NCBI GenBank assembly: GCA_937136395.1
Contig: CAKZOI010000021.1
Location: 186,001 to 250,000, forward strand
DNA length: 64,000 nt
Direction of reading: 5' to 3'
Source of the DNA: an uncultured Opitutia bacterium
GTDB taxonomy: Bacteria > Verrucomicrobiota > Verrucomicrobiia > Opitutales > Coraliomargaritaceae
Part shown: positions 54,241-64,000 of the stretch, piece by piece
Numbering within the stretch: the stretch's first letter is position 1
Layout: every line of letters starts with the position of its first letter
The notes under the pieces: model-generated
The model's database searches: none
The model's input: the letters and a program-made list of their open reading frames with translations, nothing else
Told to the model about the DNA's origin: nothing
Position numbers and translations under genes: made by a program

Positions 54241-55149
54241 TCAAAGTGCTGCGCCAAGCAGACGAGCTACTTCAGCCTTTCTTGGAATGGCTGTTCGGGC
54301 GCCGTTTTTCAAGCAGGTCAATGCACCCACTGCGCACGCACTTCGCATATTATCCCTCGGGCTCATTCCTTGTGCGACACCGAGAGCGAACGCGCCATGA
54401 AAGGCATCGCCGGCACCATTGGTGTCGACCGCAGAAATATCAAATGCAGCAGTGTGTTTTTGCCCGTATTCGTCTTGCCAATACACGCCACCTTCGCCCC
54501 ATGTGCAGGCGATAAATGGCGCGGCACCATCTAAATAGGCGAGGGCAATGCGCGGATTATTTTCACCGCTAAGATCACGGGCAAACTTCTCTGAAGTGAC
54601 TAGATAGTCGACTTTATTAAATAGTAACTGTGTGCCGTCATTTACTGAGCCTGCGTCCAGTATGCTCGGGATGCCGAGAGTGCGAGCCTCTTCAATAAGC
54701 TTTAGGGACAATAAAGGCTGGTGTCCATCTATGAGTAATACCTTTGCAGGATACGCGCTTAATGAAATCGCATCTTCAGGGGCTATTGCGCTGGGTGAAC
54801 GATAATCTACAATCGAACGCGCTCCATCGGGCTTTGTCAGAACCGAAGCGATCGGTGTCGGTGCTGTGCCGCGATGTATGCCACGCACATGCACGCCTTC
54901 GGATTGAAGTTCACAAATATGTGCATCACCAAAGGCATCGTCTCCAAGGTATCCACAGAAACGCGCTGTGCCACCCAAGCGCACGACAGTGACAGCCGCA
55001 TTGGCTGCTGGGCCACCGCCACATGTTTGTAAGCTAGTGGCGCGCATTTTCTCATCCGCACTCGGATGATGCGAACCGGTAAAATTGAGATCCACGCAAG
55101 CGTAGCCCACACAGAGCACATCGACTGGGATGGGCACGTGTGTCGTCAT
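54241..55149 (-). CDS. PfkB-family carbohydrate kinase, substrate unknown
   Basis: A 302-aa ribokinase-fold kinase. N-terminal '[21 protein letters not shown]', glycine-rich '[18 protein letters not shown]' and late '[18 protein letters not shown]' with the catalytic Asp are clear. The ATG at 55149 ('[16 protein letters not shown]') gives a normal length; an open frame to 55353 would overlap cysJ. Not similar enough to kdgK at 30073 to infer the same substrate. Just 26 bp after the cysJ stop on the same strand. Confidence 0.85.
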   Translation of the reverse strand: MTTHVPIPVDVLCVGYACVDLNFTGSHHPSADEKMRATSLQTCGGGPAANAAVTVVRLGGTARFCGYLGDDAFGDAHICELQSEGVHVRGIHRGTAPTPIASVLTKPDGARSIVDYRSPSAIAPEDAISLSAYPAKVLLIDGHQPLLSLKLIEEARTLGIPSILDAGSVNDGTQLLFNKVDYLVTSEKFARDLSGENNPRIALAYLDGAAPFIACTWGEGGVYWQDEYGQKHTAAFDISAVDTNGAGDAFHGAFALGVAQGMSPRDNMRSACAVGALTCLKNGARTAIPRKAEVARLLGAAL

Positions 55150-55175
55150 GTCCGTATTGAGGTGCGCTGTGCGTA

Positions 55176-56981
55176 TTAGTAGACGTCGCGCAAGTAGCGC
55201 TTGTCCGTCTTCAACTGTTTCACAAAAGCTGCGGCGTCTTCTTTGCTCATGCCGCCTTCTTGCTCGATAATATCGTGCAGAGCGACATCGACATCGGTTG
55301 CCATGCGGCTCGCATCGCCGCAAACGTAGAAGGACGCGCCTTCTTGGATCCATGCATAGAGCTCTTTGGCGTTTTCACGCATACGGTCTTGCACATAGAC
55401 CTTCTCTTTTTGGTCGCGTGAGAAGGCTACATCGAGTTTGGTCAGTATGCCGTCGGCCAAGTAGTCCTGCCATTCGGTTTGATAAAGGAAATCGGTCAAA
55501 TAGTGCTGGTCGCCAAAAAAGAGCCAATTTTTACCCTTTGCATCGGTGGCCTTGCGTTCTTCAACAAACGCACGAAACGGTGCAATGCCGGTGCCAGGGC
55601 CGACCATGATCATTGGGGCATCTGGATTTGCGGGAACTTTAAAGTGTTTATTCGGTGTGACGAAAACATCGACCTTGTCACCTTCTTGGATGCGTTCTGC
55701 CAGATAGGTCGAGCAGACACCTTTACGGTTGCGGCCATGCGCATCGTAGCGGACCACACCCACAGTTAGGTGCACTTCACCCGGGTGGGCTTTAGGGCTC
55801 GACGCAATTGAATACAGACGTGGCGGAAGTTTACGCATAATGCCAACGAGAGCATCTGCGGTGATCTCCTTTGCGGGAAAATCTTTTAATACGTCAATAA
55901 TCTCACGACCATATAAATAAGCCTGCAGCTGTGCCTTATTCTCAGGGTTGAGCATCTCAGCGAGTTTCACATCTTTGGCAATTTCGTTGTAGCGCTTTAA
56001 CACCGGGAGCGAAATACCGGTCACATCGAGCTGACTGGTCAGCGCATCTTTCAATGTGAAATCTTGCTCCTTAATCAATACGGGAGCATCCGCGTCGAGA
56101 TTGGTGATTTTAATAATATCCTCGACGATATCATCAGCATTGTGAGGGACCACGGCAAGTGCGTCGCCGGCTTGATAGTCTAGACCTGAACCTTCGAGGC
56201 TCATTTCAAGGTGTATGGTTTCCTTCGCAGAGCCTTCACAATTGAGAATGACCCGCTCTGTTAATTCAGCTGGAAATGGGTTTTTACGAGAGTAGGCGAC
56301 CGTAGGTGTTGCAACTGCCGCAGTCATGACACCGCCGGCGCTTTCCGTGGGTTGCGCAATATCTGAAAGGGCGGCGAGGGCGCCTTTTTGCCACGCTACA
56401 AAGGCATCATCGTAATCCACATCGCAATCTACACGATCAAACACGCGCTTGGCGCCGAGCGCTTCAAGCCGTGCATCGAAGTCTTTGCCCATCTTGCAAA
56501 AATGCTCGTAGCTTGTATCGCCGAGGCCGAGCACTGAGAAGTGAACCCCTTCAAGTTTTGGCGCACTGTCACTCATGAACGCTTCGTAGAAATCTACAGC
56601 ATTTTCAGGCGGATCACCTTCGCCCCATGTGCTGACAATCACCAGTAGGTTTTCAACACCTTTCAGCTTAGCTGGCTTAATGTCTCCCATGCTGACGGCC
56701 TTTGCTTTGAAGCCTGATTTGTTGGCGACCTTTACAGTCTGATCTGCCAAGGACTCCGAATTGCCCGACTCGGTCCCATAGAGCACAGTCAACTGTGGAG
56801 TGGTGGCCGGAGCGGCGAGTGTTGAAGGCGCGCCAGCTTTACCTGCGCGTAGCCCGCTGACGAAACCTTCGAGCCATGTCAATTGGTCAGGCTGGAGTGC
56901 GGGTAGGAAACTGTTGAGCCATTGCACTTGTTCCGGTGCGAATGGAGCTGTATTCGGGACGACTGGGTCTGTGTTGCTCAT
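55176..56981 (-). CDS. cysJ: Sulfite reductase flavoprotein, alpha subunit
   Basis: A 601-aa diflavin reductase that passes NADPH electrons to CysI. FMN domain: '[15 protein letters not shown]', '[15 protein letters not shown]', '[16 protein letters not shown]'. FAD/NADP domain: '[18 protein letters not shown]', '[11 protein letters not shown]', '[16 protein letters not shown]', '[17 protein letters not shown]', '[13 protein letters not shown]' and terminal 'DKRYLRDVY'. Divergent from cysI with 199 bp in between, and followed by the PfkB gene. Confidence 0.93.
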   Translation of the reverse strand: MSNTDPVVPNTAPFAPEQVQWLNSFLPALQPDQLTWLEGFVSGLRAGKAGAPSTLAAPATTPQLTVLYGTESGNSESLADQTVKVANKSGFKAKAVSMGDIKPAKLKGVENLLVIVSTWGEGDPPENAVDFYEAFMSDSAPKLEGVHFSVLGLGDTSYEHFCKMGKDFDARLEALGAKRVFDRVDCDVDYDDAFVAWQKGALAALSDIAQPTESAGGVMTAAVATPTVAYSRKNPFPAELTERVILNCEGSAKETIHLEMSLEGSGLDYQAGDALAVVPHNADDIVEDIIKITNLDADAPVLIKEQDFTLKDALTSQLDVTGISLPVLKRYNEIAKDVKLAEMLNPENKAQLQAYLYGREIIDVLKDFPAKEITADALVGIMRKLPPRLYSIASSPKAHPGEVHLTVGVVRYDAHGRNRKGVCSTYLAERIQEGDKVDVFVTPNKHFKVPANPDAPMIMVGPGTGIAPFRAFVEERKATDAKGKNWLFFGDQHYLTDFLYQTEWQDYLADGILTKLDVAFSRDQKEKVYVQDRMRENAKELYAWIQEGASFYVCGDASRMATDVDVALHDIIEQEGGMSKEDAAAFVKQLKTDKRYLRDVY

Positions 56982-57051
56982 GATCTAGCTAGCTTAAGAA
57001 AGTGTGGTATCAAACCAGCCAGCAGCTAAAATGCTAGCCTGAATTGACTTT

Positions 57052-57088
57052 TTAGTTTCTTTTTATTAGTTGTTGAGTTATAAACTAA
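57052..57088. promoter_or_regulatory. Inverted repeats in the cysJ-cysI divergent region
   Basis: TTAGTTT (57052-57058) and AAACTAA (57082-57088) form a 7-bp inverted repeat. Inside the right arm is the palindrome AGTT-ATA-AACT (57076-57086). It could be the operator of a regulator controlling both sulfite-reductase genes. No cys regulator is encoded nearby. Confidence 0.3.
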
Positions 57089-57180
57089 AGAATGAAGCCT
57101 ATTTGCAACCACAATTTCGTTAAAAACCGACGTATTGAGGTTTGCGCCGCTGCAAAGAACCTCTTTATTTCATCCGAATT

Positions 57181-58932
57181 ATGATATCCGACAGCCAATC
57201 CGAACCTCAATTACATAAAAATGAGGGCATTAAAACTCGTAGTAATTATCTACGCGGCACGATCCTAGAAGGTCTCGCAGATGTGTCGACTGGCTCCATT
57301 GCGGCAGATGACCAGCAGCTAACCAAGTTTCACGGGCTCTATCAACAAGATGACCGCGATGTGCGCAGTCAGCGTCGTAAGCACAAGTTGGATAAAGCTT
57401 ATTCATTTTTGGCACGCATCTGCCTGCCAGGTGGTATTTGCACACCAGAGCAGTGGATCGTGATGGATGAACTGGCGAACTATTGTGCGTTCAACACGCT
57501 GAAGTTGACCACACGTCAAGCCTTCCAATTACACGGCATTCTAAAAGGAAACCTCAAGGATGTGATCAGCTCTTGTAACGAAGTGGCTATGACCACACTC
57601 GCTGCCTGTGGTGACGTGAATCGTAATGTGATGTGTAATCCAGTGCCGTTCGCGAGTGAGGTGCATCAAGAGGTGCAAGCGATCACTGAGCAAATCGACG
57701 CGCACTTGAAGCCGCAAACTCCAGCATTCTCGGAAATGTGGCTTGATGGCAAGCCTATCAAACTCACCGTTGAGCAAGCCGCAGTGCGCTCTAAGGATTG
57801 CAAGGGAGATGAGGTTGAGCCGCTTTACGGCAAGACTTATCTCCCGCGCAAGTTCAAGATCGCAGTCGCCATACCGCCTTATAATGACGTAGATATTTTC
57901 GCTAATTGCCTCGGCTTCATCGCAATCGTTGAAGACGGTAAATTACTCGGCTTTAATGTAACCGTTGGTGGCGGCATGGGTATGACGCATGGTAATGAGA
58001 AGACATTTCCACGCCTAGCTGATGTGCTGGCATTCTGCACGCCCGATCAAGCTGTCGCCGTTGCTGAAAAGATAGTCACTATTCAGCGCGATCACGGCAA
58101 TCGTGTCGAACGCGCCAACGCACGTTTCAAATATACGGTTGAGCGTCTCGGCAAAGAGTGGATTCGTGAAGAGCTAGAGAACCGCCTAGGCTACAAACTC
58201 GAAGACCCTCGCGATTACACGTTTACCAGCACCGGTGATCGCTACGGTTGGATGGAAGGTGCCAATGGCAAATGGCATCTCGGACTCTTCATCGAAGGCG
58301 GTCGCGTCGTCGATACCGAAGGCAAACCACTTAAAACGGGAATGCTAGAAATTGCGAAGGTGCACAAAGGCGACTTTCGTTTAACGGGGAATCAAAACTT
58401 AGTCATTGGCAATGTGGATGCTGCCGATAAAGCGCAAATCGATGCGCTCGTTGAACAATATGGCCTGGATGGCTACAAGACTGCATCGGGTATGCGTCGC
58501 AGCCAAATTGCTTGCGTATCGTTGCCGACTTGCGGACTCGCACTTGCTGAGTCTGAGCGCTACTTGCCGACACTGGTCAGCGACCTTGAAGTCATCCTTG
58601 AAGAAGCTGGGCTACAAAACGACGAAATCGTGATTCGCTCAACAGGTTGCCCGAATGGTTGTGGCCGTCCGTATCTTGGCGAAATTGGACTCGTGGGTAA
58701 AGTGCCAGGTAAATATAATTTATATCTGGGGGCTGGATTCGACGGAGAGCGGTTGAATAAGCTCTACAAAACGTCTGTTAGCCACCAAGAGATCATTGAT
58801 GCCCTCAAGCCAATTCTTCTAGATTATGCTAAGGAGCGCAACGAAGGTGAGCGTTTTGGTGATTTTACGATTCGTAAGGACTACGTTAAAGCGACCACGG
58901 CAGGGAATAACTTCCACGCAAATATCGGGTAA
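57181..58932 (+). CDS. cysI: Sulfite reductase hemoprotein, beta subunit
   Basis: A 583-aa siroheme/4Fe-4S sulfite reductase reducing sulfite to sulfide. Family cues: 'LTTRQAFQLHGILKGNLKDV', 'CGDVNRNVMCNP', 'RKFKIAVAIPPYNDVDIFAN' and 'FNVTVGGGMGMTHGN'. The four Cys ligands sit in 'SLPTCGLALAE' and 'STGCPNGCGRP' plus the paired cysteine. The ATG at 57181 ('MISDSQSEPQL') fits; 57142 would add 13 residues. Terminated by a hairpin with T-run. Confidence 0.95.
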   Translation: MISDSQSEPQLHKNEGIKTRSNYLRGTILEGLADVSTGSIAADDQQLTKFHGLYQQDDRDVRSQRRKHKLDKAYSFLARICLPGGICTPEQWIVMDELANYCAFNTLKLTTRQAFQLHGILKGNLKDVISSCNEVAMTTLAACGDVNRNVMCNPVPFASEVHQEVQAITEQIDAHLKPQTPAFSEMWLDGKPIKLTVEQAAVRSKDCKGDEVEPLYGKTYLPRKFKIAVAIPPYNDVDIFANCLGFIAIVEDGKLLGFNVTVGGGMGMTHGNEKTFPRLADVLAFCTPDQAVAVAEKIVTIQRDHGNRVERANARFKYTVERLGKEWIREELENRLGYKLEDPRDYTFTSTGDRYGWMEGANGKWHLGLFIEGGRVVDTEGKPLKTGMLEIAKVHKGDFRLTGNQNLVIGNVDAADKAQIDALVEQYGLDGYKTASGMRRSQIACVSLPTCGLALAESERYLPTLVSDLEVILEEAGLQNDEIVIRSTGCPNGCGRPYLGEIGLVGKVPGKYNLYLGAGFDGERLNKLYKTSVSHQEIIDALKPILLDYAKERNEGERFGDFTIRKDYVKATTAGNNFHANIG

Positions 58933-58956
58933 GTGTTGCCACAGTAAATTTACGAA

Positions 58957-58985
58957 AGAGCGTCCATCAATGGGCGCTCTTTTTT
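58957..58985 (+). terminator. Intrinsic terminator of cysI
   Basis: A 10-bp stem, AGAGCGTCCA (58957-58966) with TGGGCGCTCT (58971-58980, one G-U), loop TCAA, followed by a run of T. It lies 24 bp after the cysI stop. Confidence 0.8.
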
Positions 58986-59063
58986 GTAGGGACTTCATTG
59001 ATAAAGACCGCCGAGCAATGGCCTAACGAACTGAGGTCTTTATAAATAAAACCTCTACAGGAG

Positions 59064-59597
59064 CTACTCTTCAGTCGCCAAAAGAATATCATCTGCACTG
59101 GAGACAACCGTGATCTCTTGACCTAGGAATTCCAATAAGATCTGTATGCGATCAGAGGAGGGGAGTTGTGCCAGAACTTGCCCATTGAGGCCTTTTAAAG
59201 AGCCTGACACAAATTCGATTTTTGCGCCTGGCTCAATGCTTGGATCGGGCGCTTCGATAATACCCTCAGGCACATTTTCCTTAAGTTGGTTGATCAATGA
59301 CTCGGGGATCGCCTTGCGCTCTCCCTGGTGCACTAGGCTCGACACACCCTGCGTATGAATGATGCGACGGTAATTATCTTGGAGTGAAAATTTAGCGAAA
59401 ATATAGCCCGGAAACATTGCCTCAACGAAGCGCTTTTTGCCCGATCGTGTTTTCTTTATTTGACTGATTCGAGGGCAAAAGACTTCGACTGCATCGATCT
59501 TCGACAGTATCGCCGCAGCAATATGCTCGCGTTTTGTTTGCGTGCGTAAACAAAACCACTCGAGTTGCTTTCCTGTATCAGTAGACGAAGTATTCAC
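59064..59597 (-). CDS. NusG-paralogue transcription factor (RfaH/UpxY-like)
   Basis: A 177-aa protein with an N-terminal NGN domain ('EWFCLRTQTKREHIAAAILS', 'FCPRISQIKKTRSGKKRFVEAMFPGYIFA' as two parts) and a C-terminal KOW region ('GAKIEFVSGSLKGLNGQVL'). The spacing and the 'PGYIFAKF' core match RfaH and UpxY. Such paralogues enhance expression of long operons, often for polysaccharides. No long operon is next to it, so its target lies elsewhere. Confidence 0.8.
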   Translation of the reverse strand: MNTSSTDTGKQLEWFCLRTQTKREHIAAAILSKIDAVEVFCPRISQIKKTRSGKKRFVEAMFPGYIFAKFSLQDNYRRIIHTQGVSSLVHQGERKAIPESLINQLKENVPEGIIEAPDPSIEPGAKIEFVSGSLKGLNGQVLAQLPSSDRIQILLEFLGQEITVVSSADDILLATEE

Positions 59598-59651
59598 TAC
59601 AAATTATGCTAGACCTGCTGCAGCTTGAAATACAACGGAAAAGCAAATGGC

Positions 59652-60968
59652 TTAACGATTGCCGCGCCCACGACCGCCGCCAAATCCTCCGCGACCTTCA
59701 GCCGTTCTTAGCGCCTCTTTTTGTTCATCGGTCAGCTCAGATGACTCCACATACTGTTCAAATGCTGCAGGGTCCTCACTTTTCCAAGTGGCGGCGACGC
59801 TCTTCATTAAGCGATCTCGCACCCAGTCACTAGAAACGGATTCCGCCCAAGTCATCGCAGAGGCAGGGTCTTCTTGAGCTGCTCGGAAAGTATAGCTAGC
59901 AACCGCACGGTCCAGCTCCGGAGACGCCGGAAGGCCGTTCAGCCATTCTGCAGAAGCGGTGAGGTCGTAACGTGTCCATTCACGTATCACTTCACTCGCC
60001 GCACGTGAGACTGCTGGATCTTCAACATCTAGTCCGCTGAGCCATGCGGCCGCAGCTGCTGGATCGCTCTCTGCCCATTCGCCAACAAGGGATGTTTTTA
60101 AACGAGTAGAGGCGGAATCCCCCAAGGACTCAATATAGGTGGCGGCGCTAGTGGGATCAAATTTGGCCCATTCACTGACCAGTTCACGAGTCATATTCTC
60201 TTTAGTTTCAGGGTCCGATATCAGTTCAATCGCTAATTTTGCCTGTTCGATTTGTCCGTCGCGGGCCTGAGTTTCGATCACTTCAGCCATCATTTGATTT
60301 CGTATACGTTGCTCATCTCTCGAACTTGCGGGCAGTGTTTGTGCCGCTAAAAAGGCTGCTTGCGGATTGAGCGTGGCATAGCCTCGATACAGTGCGCGCA
60401 TTTGCGAACTGTATAAGTGGTTCGGCTCGTCTGCTAAGGCGAGCTTCGCCCATGCCATCGCCGCAACAGGATCATCTTTTGCCCAAACTTCCAAGATGGC
60501 GACCTTAGCGCGCTCAGAATCTCTGAGTGAACCAATGCTTGCGGTGAGCCCATAGGCTTCTTGCGGATTCGTGCTCGCTAACTGACTCAGTAGTGCCGTG
60601 ATCAAGCGCGCACGACTGGGGTCGGATGTCGGCAACGCAAATGCCTCATTTAAAAAATCCCTCGTTTCGCTCGGACTTAAGCTGTCAATACCAGCAAGCA
60701 CATCTGCGAGCGTCATTTCGTTCCCTTCGAAATACGCGGTGAGCACTTCTCCTGCTTCTGTAATAAGAGTAGCCTCTGCGCCAAGTTCCGAGGGCGTGCT
60801 GCCGCCAATTGATTGCTCGCCAGTGACCGTGCGTTGAATCGCTGCTGCCGTCTGCGCGGGCGTCTCGGCTTCTACCGAAGAAGGCGCTATGGAGCGCCCA
60901 TATATAAATGCTATGATAAGGCTGGCGAACCAGACAGTTAGGCCGATAAGGATTCGTGGACGTTTCAT
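59652..60968 (-). CDS. Membrane-anchored DP-repeat helical protein (paralogue of 42992-44305)
   Basis: A 438-aa protein with an N-terminal anchor ('LIGLTVWFASLIIAFIYGRS') and repeated units such as 'EVWAKDDPVAAMAWAKLA', 'EWAKFDPTSAATYIESLG', 'EWAESDPAAAAAWLSGL' and 'EDPASAMTWAESV'. The segment 'PASPELDRAVASYTF' matches the other copy. The C-terminus is Gly/Arg-rich ('GRGGFGGGRGRGNR'), absent from the paralogue. Likely an alpha-solenoid exposed outside the inner membrane. Function unknown. Confidence 0.75.
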   Translation of the reverse strand: MKRPRILIGLTVWFASLIIAFIYGRSIAPSSVEAETPAQTAAAIQRTVTGEQSIGGSTPSELGAEATLITEAGEVLTAYFEGNEMTLADVLAGIDSLSPSETRDFLNEAFALPTSDPSRARLITALLSQLASTNPQEAYGLTASIGSLRDSERAKVAILEVWAKDDPVAAMAWAKLALADEPNHLYSSQMRALYRGYATLNPQAAFLAAQTLPASSRDEQRIRNQMMAEVIETQARDGQIEQAKLAIELISDPETKENMTRELVSEWAKFDPTSAATYIESLGDSASTRLKTSLVGEWAESDPAAAAAWLSGLDVEDPAVSRAASEVIREWTRYDLTASAEWLNGLPASPELDRAVASYTFRAAQEDPASAMTWAESVSSDWVRDRLMKSVAATWKSEDPAAFEQYVESSELTDEQKEALRTAEGRGGFGGGRGRGNR

Positions 60969-61028
60969 GAAGTGTAGTTTAGGGGTTTAGAATAAACACC
61001 TATCGGCACCTAGGCGACAAAGTTTCAC

Positions 61029-61570
61029 TCAATCTTCAACAATCGACAGTAAATCTCCAGGTTCGACCATTTCAAATAATTCGACCACATCGGAATTCAG
61101 CATTTCGATGCAACCACCGCTAAAAGGTTCGCCAATACGATCTTCGTGATTTGTGCCATGTATATAGACATAGCGCGCGTAAGTATCGCAGCCTTCACCA
61201 GTGTTTTTCCCCGCCTCAAGGCCATGTAGGCGTATTATTCGCGAGGTGATTAAATTACTGAACTGCTCTTCGGGCGTATACTGGGTATAATGCTTTGTCG
61301 GCATTCGCCCTTTAAAGACCATGCCAACGGGCGCTTCAGAACCAATGAAATCAGCTAGTTTGTGCAGGCCAAGGGGAGTCCCATATGAATCGGCGAGGCA
61401 AGAGGGCGCTTTTTTGGAAGTTGAAATACGAAAAATTCGCACAATTTCTCCATCATTGAGCAACGCCATCTCTTGACTTGCGATGGAAACGATCAACATT
61501 CGTTTGGTCGGCGTGATTGACAAGGCATCGCAGCTTTGTTTTACACGCCCGTTTTCATTTATATAATCAA

Positions 61571-61577
<7 letters not shown>
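61029..61577 (-). CDS. L,D-transpeptidase (YkuD domain)
   Basis: A protein of up to 182 aa with the YkuD catalytic motif: His140 in 'VYIHGTNHEDRIG' and nucleophile Cys156 in 'SGGCIEM'. These enzymes form 3-3 cross-links or attach lipoproteins in peptidoglycan. The start is unclear: ATG at 61577 overlaps the asd start, whereas ATG at 61499 ('MLIVSIASQEMALLND') would leave 71 bp for the asd promoter and begins right at the domain. No signal peptide is seen with either. Confidence 0.85.
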
Positions 61578-62584
<1,007 letters not shown>

Positions 62585-62590
62585 TATAGC

Positions 62591-62992
62591 ATGCTCGAAC
62601 TCACCGGACATCTTCTTGATTTCGGTATGGTAGTGTTGCTCTGGCTCGTGCAGTTGGTCATCTACCCAAGCTTTCTACGCATGGAGAAAGCGGTGTTGCT
62701 GGAGTGGCATCGCACCTATACCTTTCGTGTATCGTTCGTGATTATTCCCATGATGTTTGGTCAACTTGGCATTTGGAGTTACGCTGTGTTCCAGATGACG
62801 GACGGACTACGCATTACTGGGCTCAGCTTAGTATTCATATGTTGGATACTTACGTTTTGCGTGTCGGTCCCCCTGCATCGAAGGATCGAACACGGGGAGG
62901 GGAGTTCCGAGGTGTTAATGGCACTTGTCGATACAAACTGGTATCGAACTGTGTGCTGGACTGGGGTCTTCGTTGTCGGGTTATTTAGGTAG
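62591..62992 (+). CDS. Small membrane protein of unknown function
   Basis: A 133-aa protein with four predicted transmembrane helices ('MVVLLWLVQLVIYPSF', 'VSFVIIPMMFGQLGIWSYAVF', 'LSLVFICWILTFCVSV', 'TVCWTGVFVVGLF' roughly). It follows asd by 6 bp on the same strand and is likely cotranscribed. The layout recalls DUF1772-type proteins but I cannot confirm the family. Confidence 0.65.
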   Translation: MLELTGHLLDFGMVVLLWLVQLVIYPSFLRMEKAVLLEWHRTYTFRVSFVIIPMMFGQLGIWSYAVFQMTDGLRITGLSLVFICWILTFCVSVPLHRRIEHGEGSSEVLMALVDTNWYRTVCWTGVFVVGLFR

Positions 62993-63034
62993 CGGCAGAC
63001 GTCCCGATCGCCATTACTGAGCTGATTGTTGCAT

Positions 63035-63448
63035 TCAACTTTCCCAGGCTGGTGGTATCTCGATCGGCTTACGATTTCCTTTTTTACGTATCCAGTTTAC
63101 CATGCGCTGCACGCGAGGCATTCGAATGATACGAACTTGAACACGTCTTTTCGCTGGAAAGTCGATTAAACTCAACCCGATCAGGATCGATAGAATGCCT
63201 TGTCCTGGTAGAATCAACATCAGTATTCCGCTTAGTAAAAAGAGGCCACCTACGATATTTTTAGCCGCCTTGAGACACAGTCGTGCGATACTGAGCGTAG
63301 TGGCAGTTCTGATTGGTCGTGTGAAAAAATCAACCGGCAGGTTTAGGATAATGATCGGCACGACTATCAAGGAGCCTATAAATGCCATCAAACTGATTGC
63401 GCCAAGTAGGGCGAACCATTCTTCATTGCTGCTTAACCATGCATACAC
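63035..63448 (-). CDS. PGPGW-type small transmembrane protein
   Basis: A 137-aa protein, with a GTG start at 63448. Two or three helices are predicted, with the family-like motif 'LPGQGILSILIGLSLIDFP' (PGPGW-type transmembrane family) and a basic C-terminal tail. Function unknown. It begins 5 bp after the malQ stop on the same strand, so the two may be cotranscribed. Confidence 0.65.
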   Translation of the reverse strand: MYAWLSSNEEWFALLGAISLMAFIGSLIVVPIIILNLPVDFFTRPIRTATTLSIARLCLKAAKNIVGGLFLLSGILMLILPGQGILSILIGLSLIDFPAKRRVQVRIIRMPRVQRMVNWIRKKGNRKPIEIPPAWES

Positions 63449-63453
63449 GGCGA

Positions 63454-64000
63454 CTATCGACCATAGAGGTAGAGCTGCTCACGTAAGTAAGCAGCACTGT
63501 TGATTTCCAGCTCATCTAATTGATATGCTTGATAACGCCATTGCCAATTTCCGACTGGTGCGCCGGGTGTATTTAGGCGTGCAGCGCTGTCCAAGCTCAT
63601 CAGATCTTGCATTGGGAAGATGGCTAAATGCGCGCAGGACTGAATCGCTGTGCGAATCAAATCCCAAGAAATTGTATCGCCGGAAACGCCTAAGTAGCGA
63701 CGTATATGATCCTGTGAATCTTCGTCCAAACTTCGATACCAACCGAGAGTAGTATCATTATCATGCGTGCCAGAGTAGACGACACAGTTGTGCCTGTAGT
63801 TGTGTGGCATATACGAATTATCAGACTCTCCGCCAAATGCAAATTGCAAAACCGCCATGCCTGGAAGGCCGGTCGCTTTGCGTAGTTCATTCACTTCATC
63901 GGTGATCACTCCGAGATCTTCGGCGACAAGTTTGGCATCTGGGCAGGCTTTGGCAATTGCCTGAAAAAGCTTCAAGCCTGGGCACTTAATCCATTTCCCT
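63454..64000 (-). CDS. malQ: 4-alpha-glucanotransferase (amylomaltase), C-terminal part only
   Basis: The gene runs off the right edge; the visible 182 residues cover the C-terminal third of MalQ. Telling motifs: 'KLVAEDLGVITDEVNELRK' (acid/base region), 'GLPGMAVLQFAFGG', 'VVYSGTHDNDTTLGWY' (catalytic region) and 'FPMQDLMSLDSAARLNTPG'. It reshuffles alpha-1,4-glucans in glycogen and maltodextrin metabolism. The frame is open to base 64000. Confidence 0.93.
   Translation of the reverse strand, partial: GKWIKCPGLKLFQAIAKACPDAKLVAEDLGVITDEVNELRKATGLPGMAVLQFAFGGESDNSYMPHNYRHNCVVYSGTHDNDTTLGWYRSLDEDSQDHIRRYLGVSGDTISWDLIRTAIQSCAHLAIFPMQDLMSLDSAARLNTPGAPVGNWQWRYQAYQLDELEINSAAYLREQLYLYGR

Noticed and set aside
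55150-55353. Upstream extension of the PfkB kinase by 68 residues
   Set aside because: Arg-rich composition and full overlap with the C-terminal coding part of cysJ mark it as a shadow frame.

Overview
The window looks like a stretch of chromosome from a marine-type member of the Verrucomicrobiota, most likely class Opitutae (relatives of Coraliomargarita or Lentimonas). This is inferred from recognised protein families and their mix: AraC/LacI hybrid sugar regulators, DP-repeat proteins, orphan PilC/GspF, cytidylate-kinase-like and DUF971 proteins. No rRNA, tRNA or other taxonomic marker is present, so it cannot be proved here. Genes are densely packed on both strands. Many have no clear Shine-Dalgarno sequence, so starts were chosen mainly by protein-family alignment.

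Layout. 1-11 kb: a cut-off unknown gene, a glutaminyl-peptide cyclotransferase, a Glu/Pro-rich lipoprotein, an orphan PilC/GspF, a LolA-like exported protein, lgt, an MFS carrier, an isochorismatase-type hydrolase, an ApaH-like phosphatase, two small unknowns and an M23 peptidase. 11-20 kb: a phosphopantetheinyl transferase, ackA-pta, mnmA-DUF971-metF on the minus strand facing metX-metW, and a TPR protein. 20-32.4 kb is a sugar-catabolic region. xylA-xylB faces a XylR-type regulator, and kdgK-eda faces a second regulator of the same build. Between these pairs lie engB, a lytic transglycosylase, ispA and a three-gene membrane/exported cluster. 32.4-36.2 kb: an LEA14-like lipoprotein, a YdbH-like AsmA-type protein, a small unknown and a rhomboid protease. 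36.3-38.2 kb: a DUF1456 gene cut in half at a decayed IS3-family element, followed by 320 bp without a gene. 38.2-45.7 kb: a Tat-exported GMC dehydrogenase pair, a Ski2-like helicase, a DP-repeat protein and a BaiN/HI0933 flavoprotein. 45.7-46.15 kb: a repeat-rich non-coding patch. 46.15-64 kb: a cytidylate-kinase-like protein, a GATase1, a membrane-anchored subtilisin, a glutaredoxin, a UvrA family protein, CvfB, a PfkB kinase, cysJ facing cysI, a NusG paralogue, a second DP-repeat protein, an L,D-transpeptidase, asd, two small membrane proteins and the end of malQ.

How the genes work together. xylA-xylB takes xylose into the pentose phosphate pathway. kdgK-eda splits 2-keto-3-deoxygluconate (from pectin, alginate or uronates) to pyruvate and glyceraldehyde-3-phosphate. 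ackA-pta can turn the resulting acetyl-CoA into acetate and ATP. metF, metX, metW, asd, cysJ and cysI supply parts of sulfate assimilation and methionine synthesis. lgt, the M23 peptidase, the lytic transglycosylase, the L,D-transpeptidase and the YdbH-like protein belong to the cell envelope.

Most notable observations: (1) a GMC dehydrogenase carrying a ferredoxin-type CxxCxxCxxxCP motif beside a Tat-signal small subunit; (2) a DUF1456 gene truncated at a dead IS3 copy that still keeps its A6G frameshift site; (3) a cluster of two 68-bp repeats and four hairpins; (4) two paralogous DP-repeat proteins 16 kb apart; (5) two hybrid LacI-AraC regulators, each divergent from its sugar genes; (6) a strong hairpin between xylA and xylB. 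I saw no CRISPR array, prophage or clearly new defence system.
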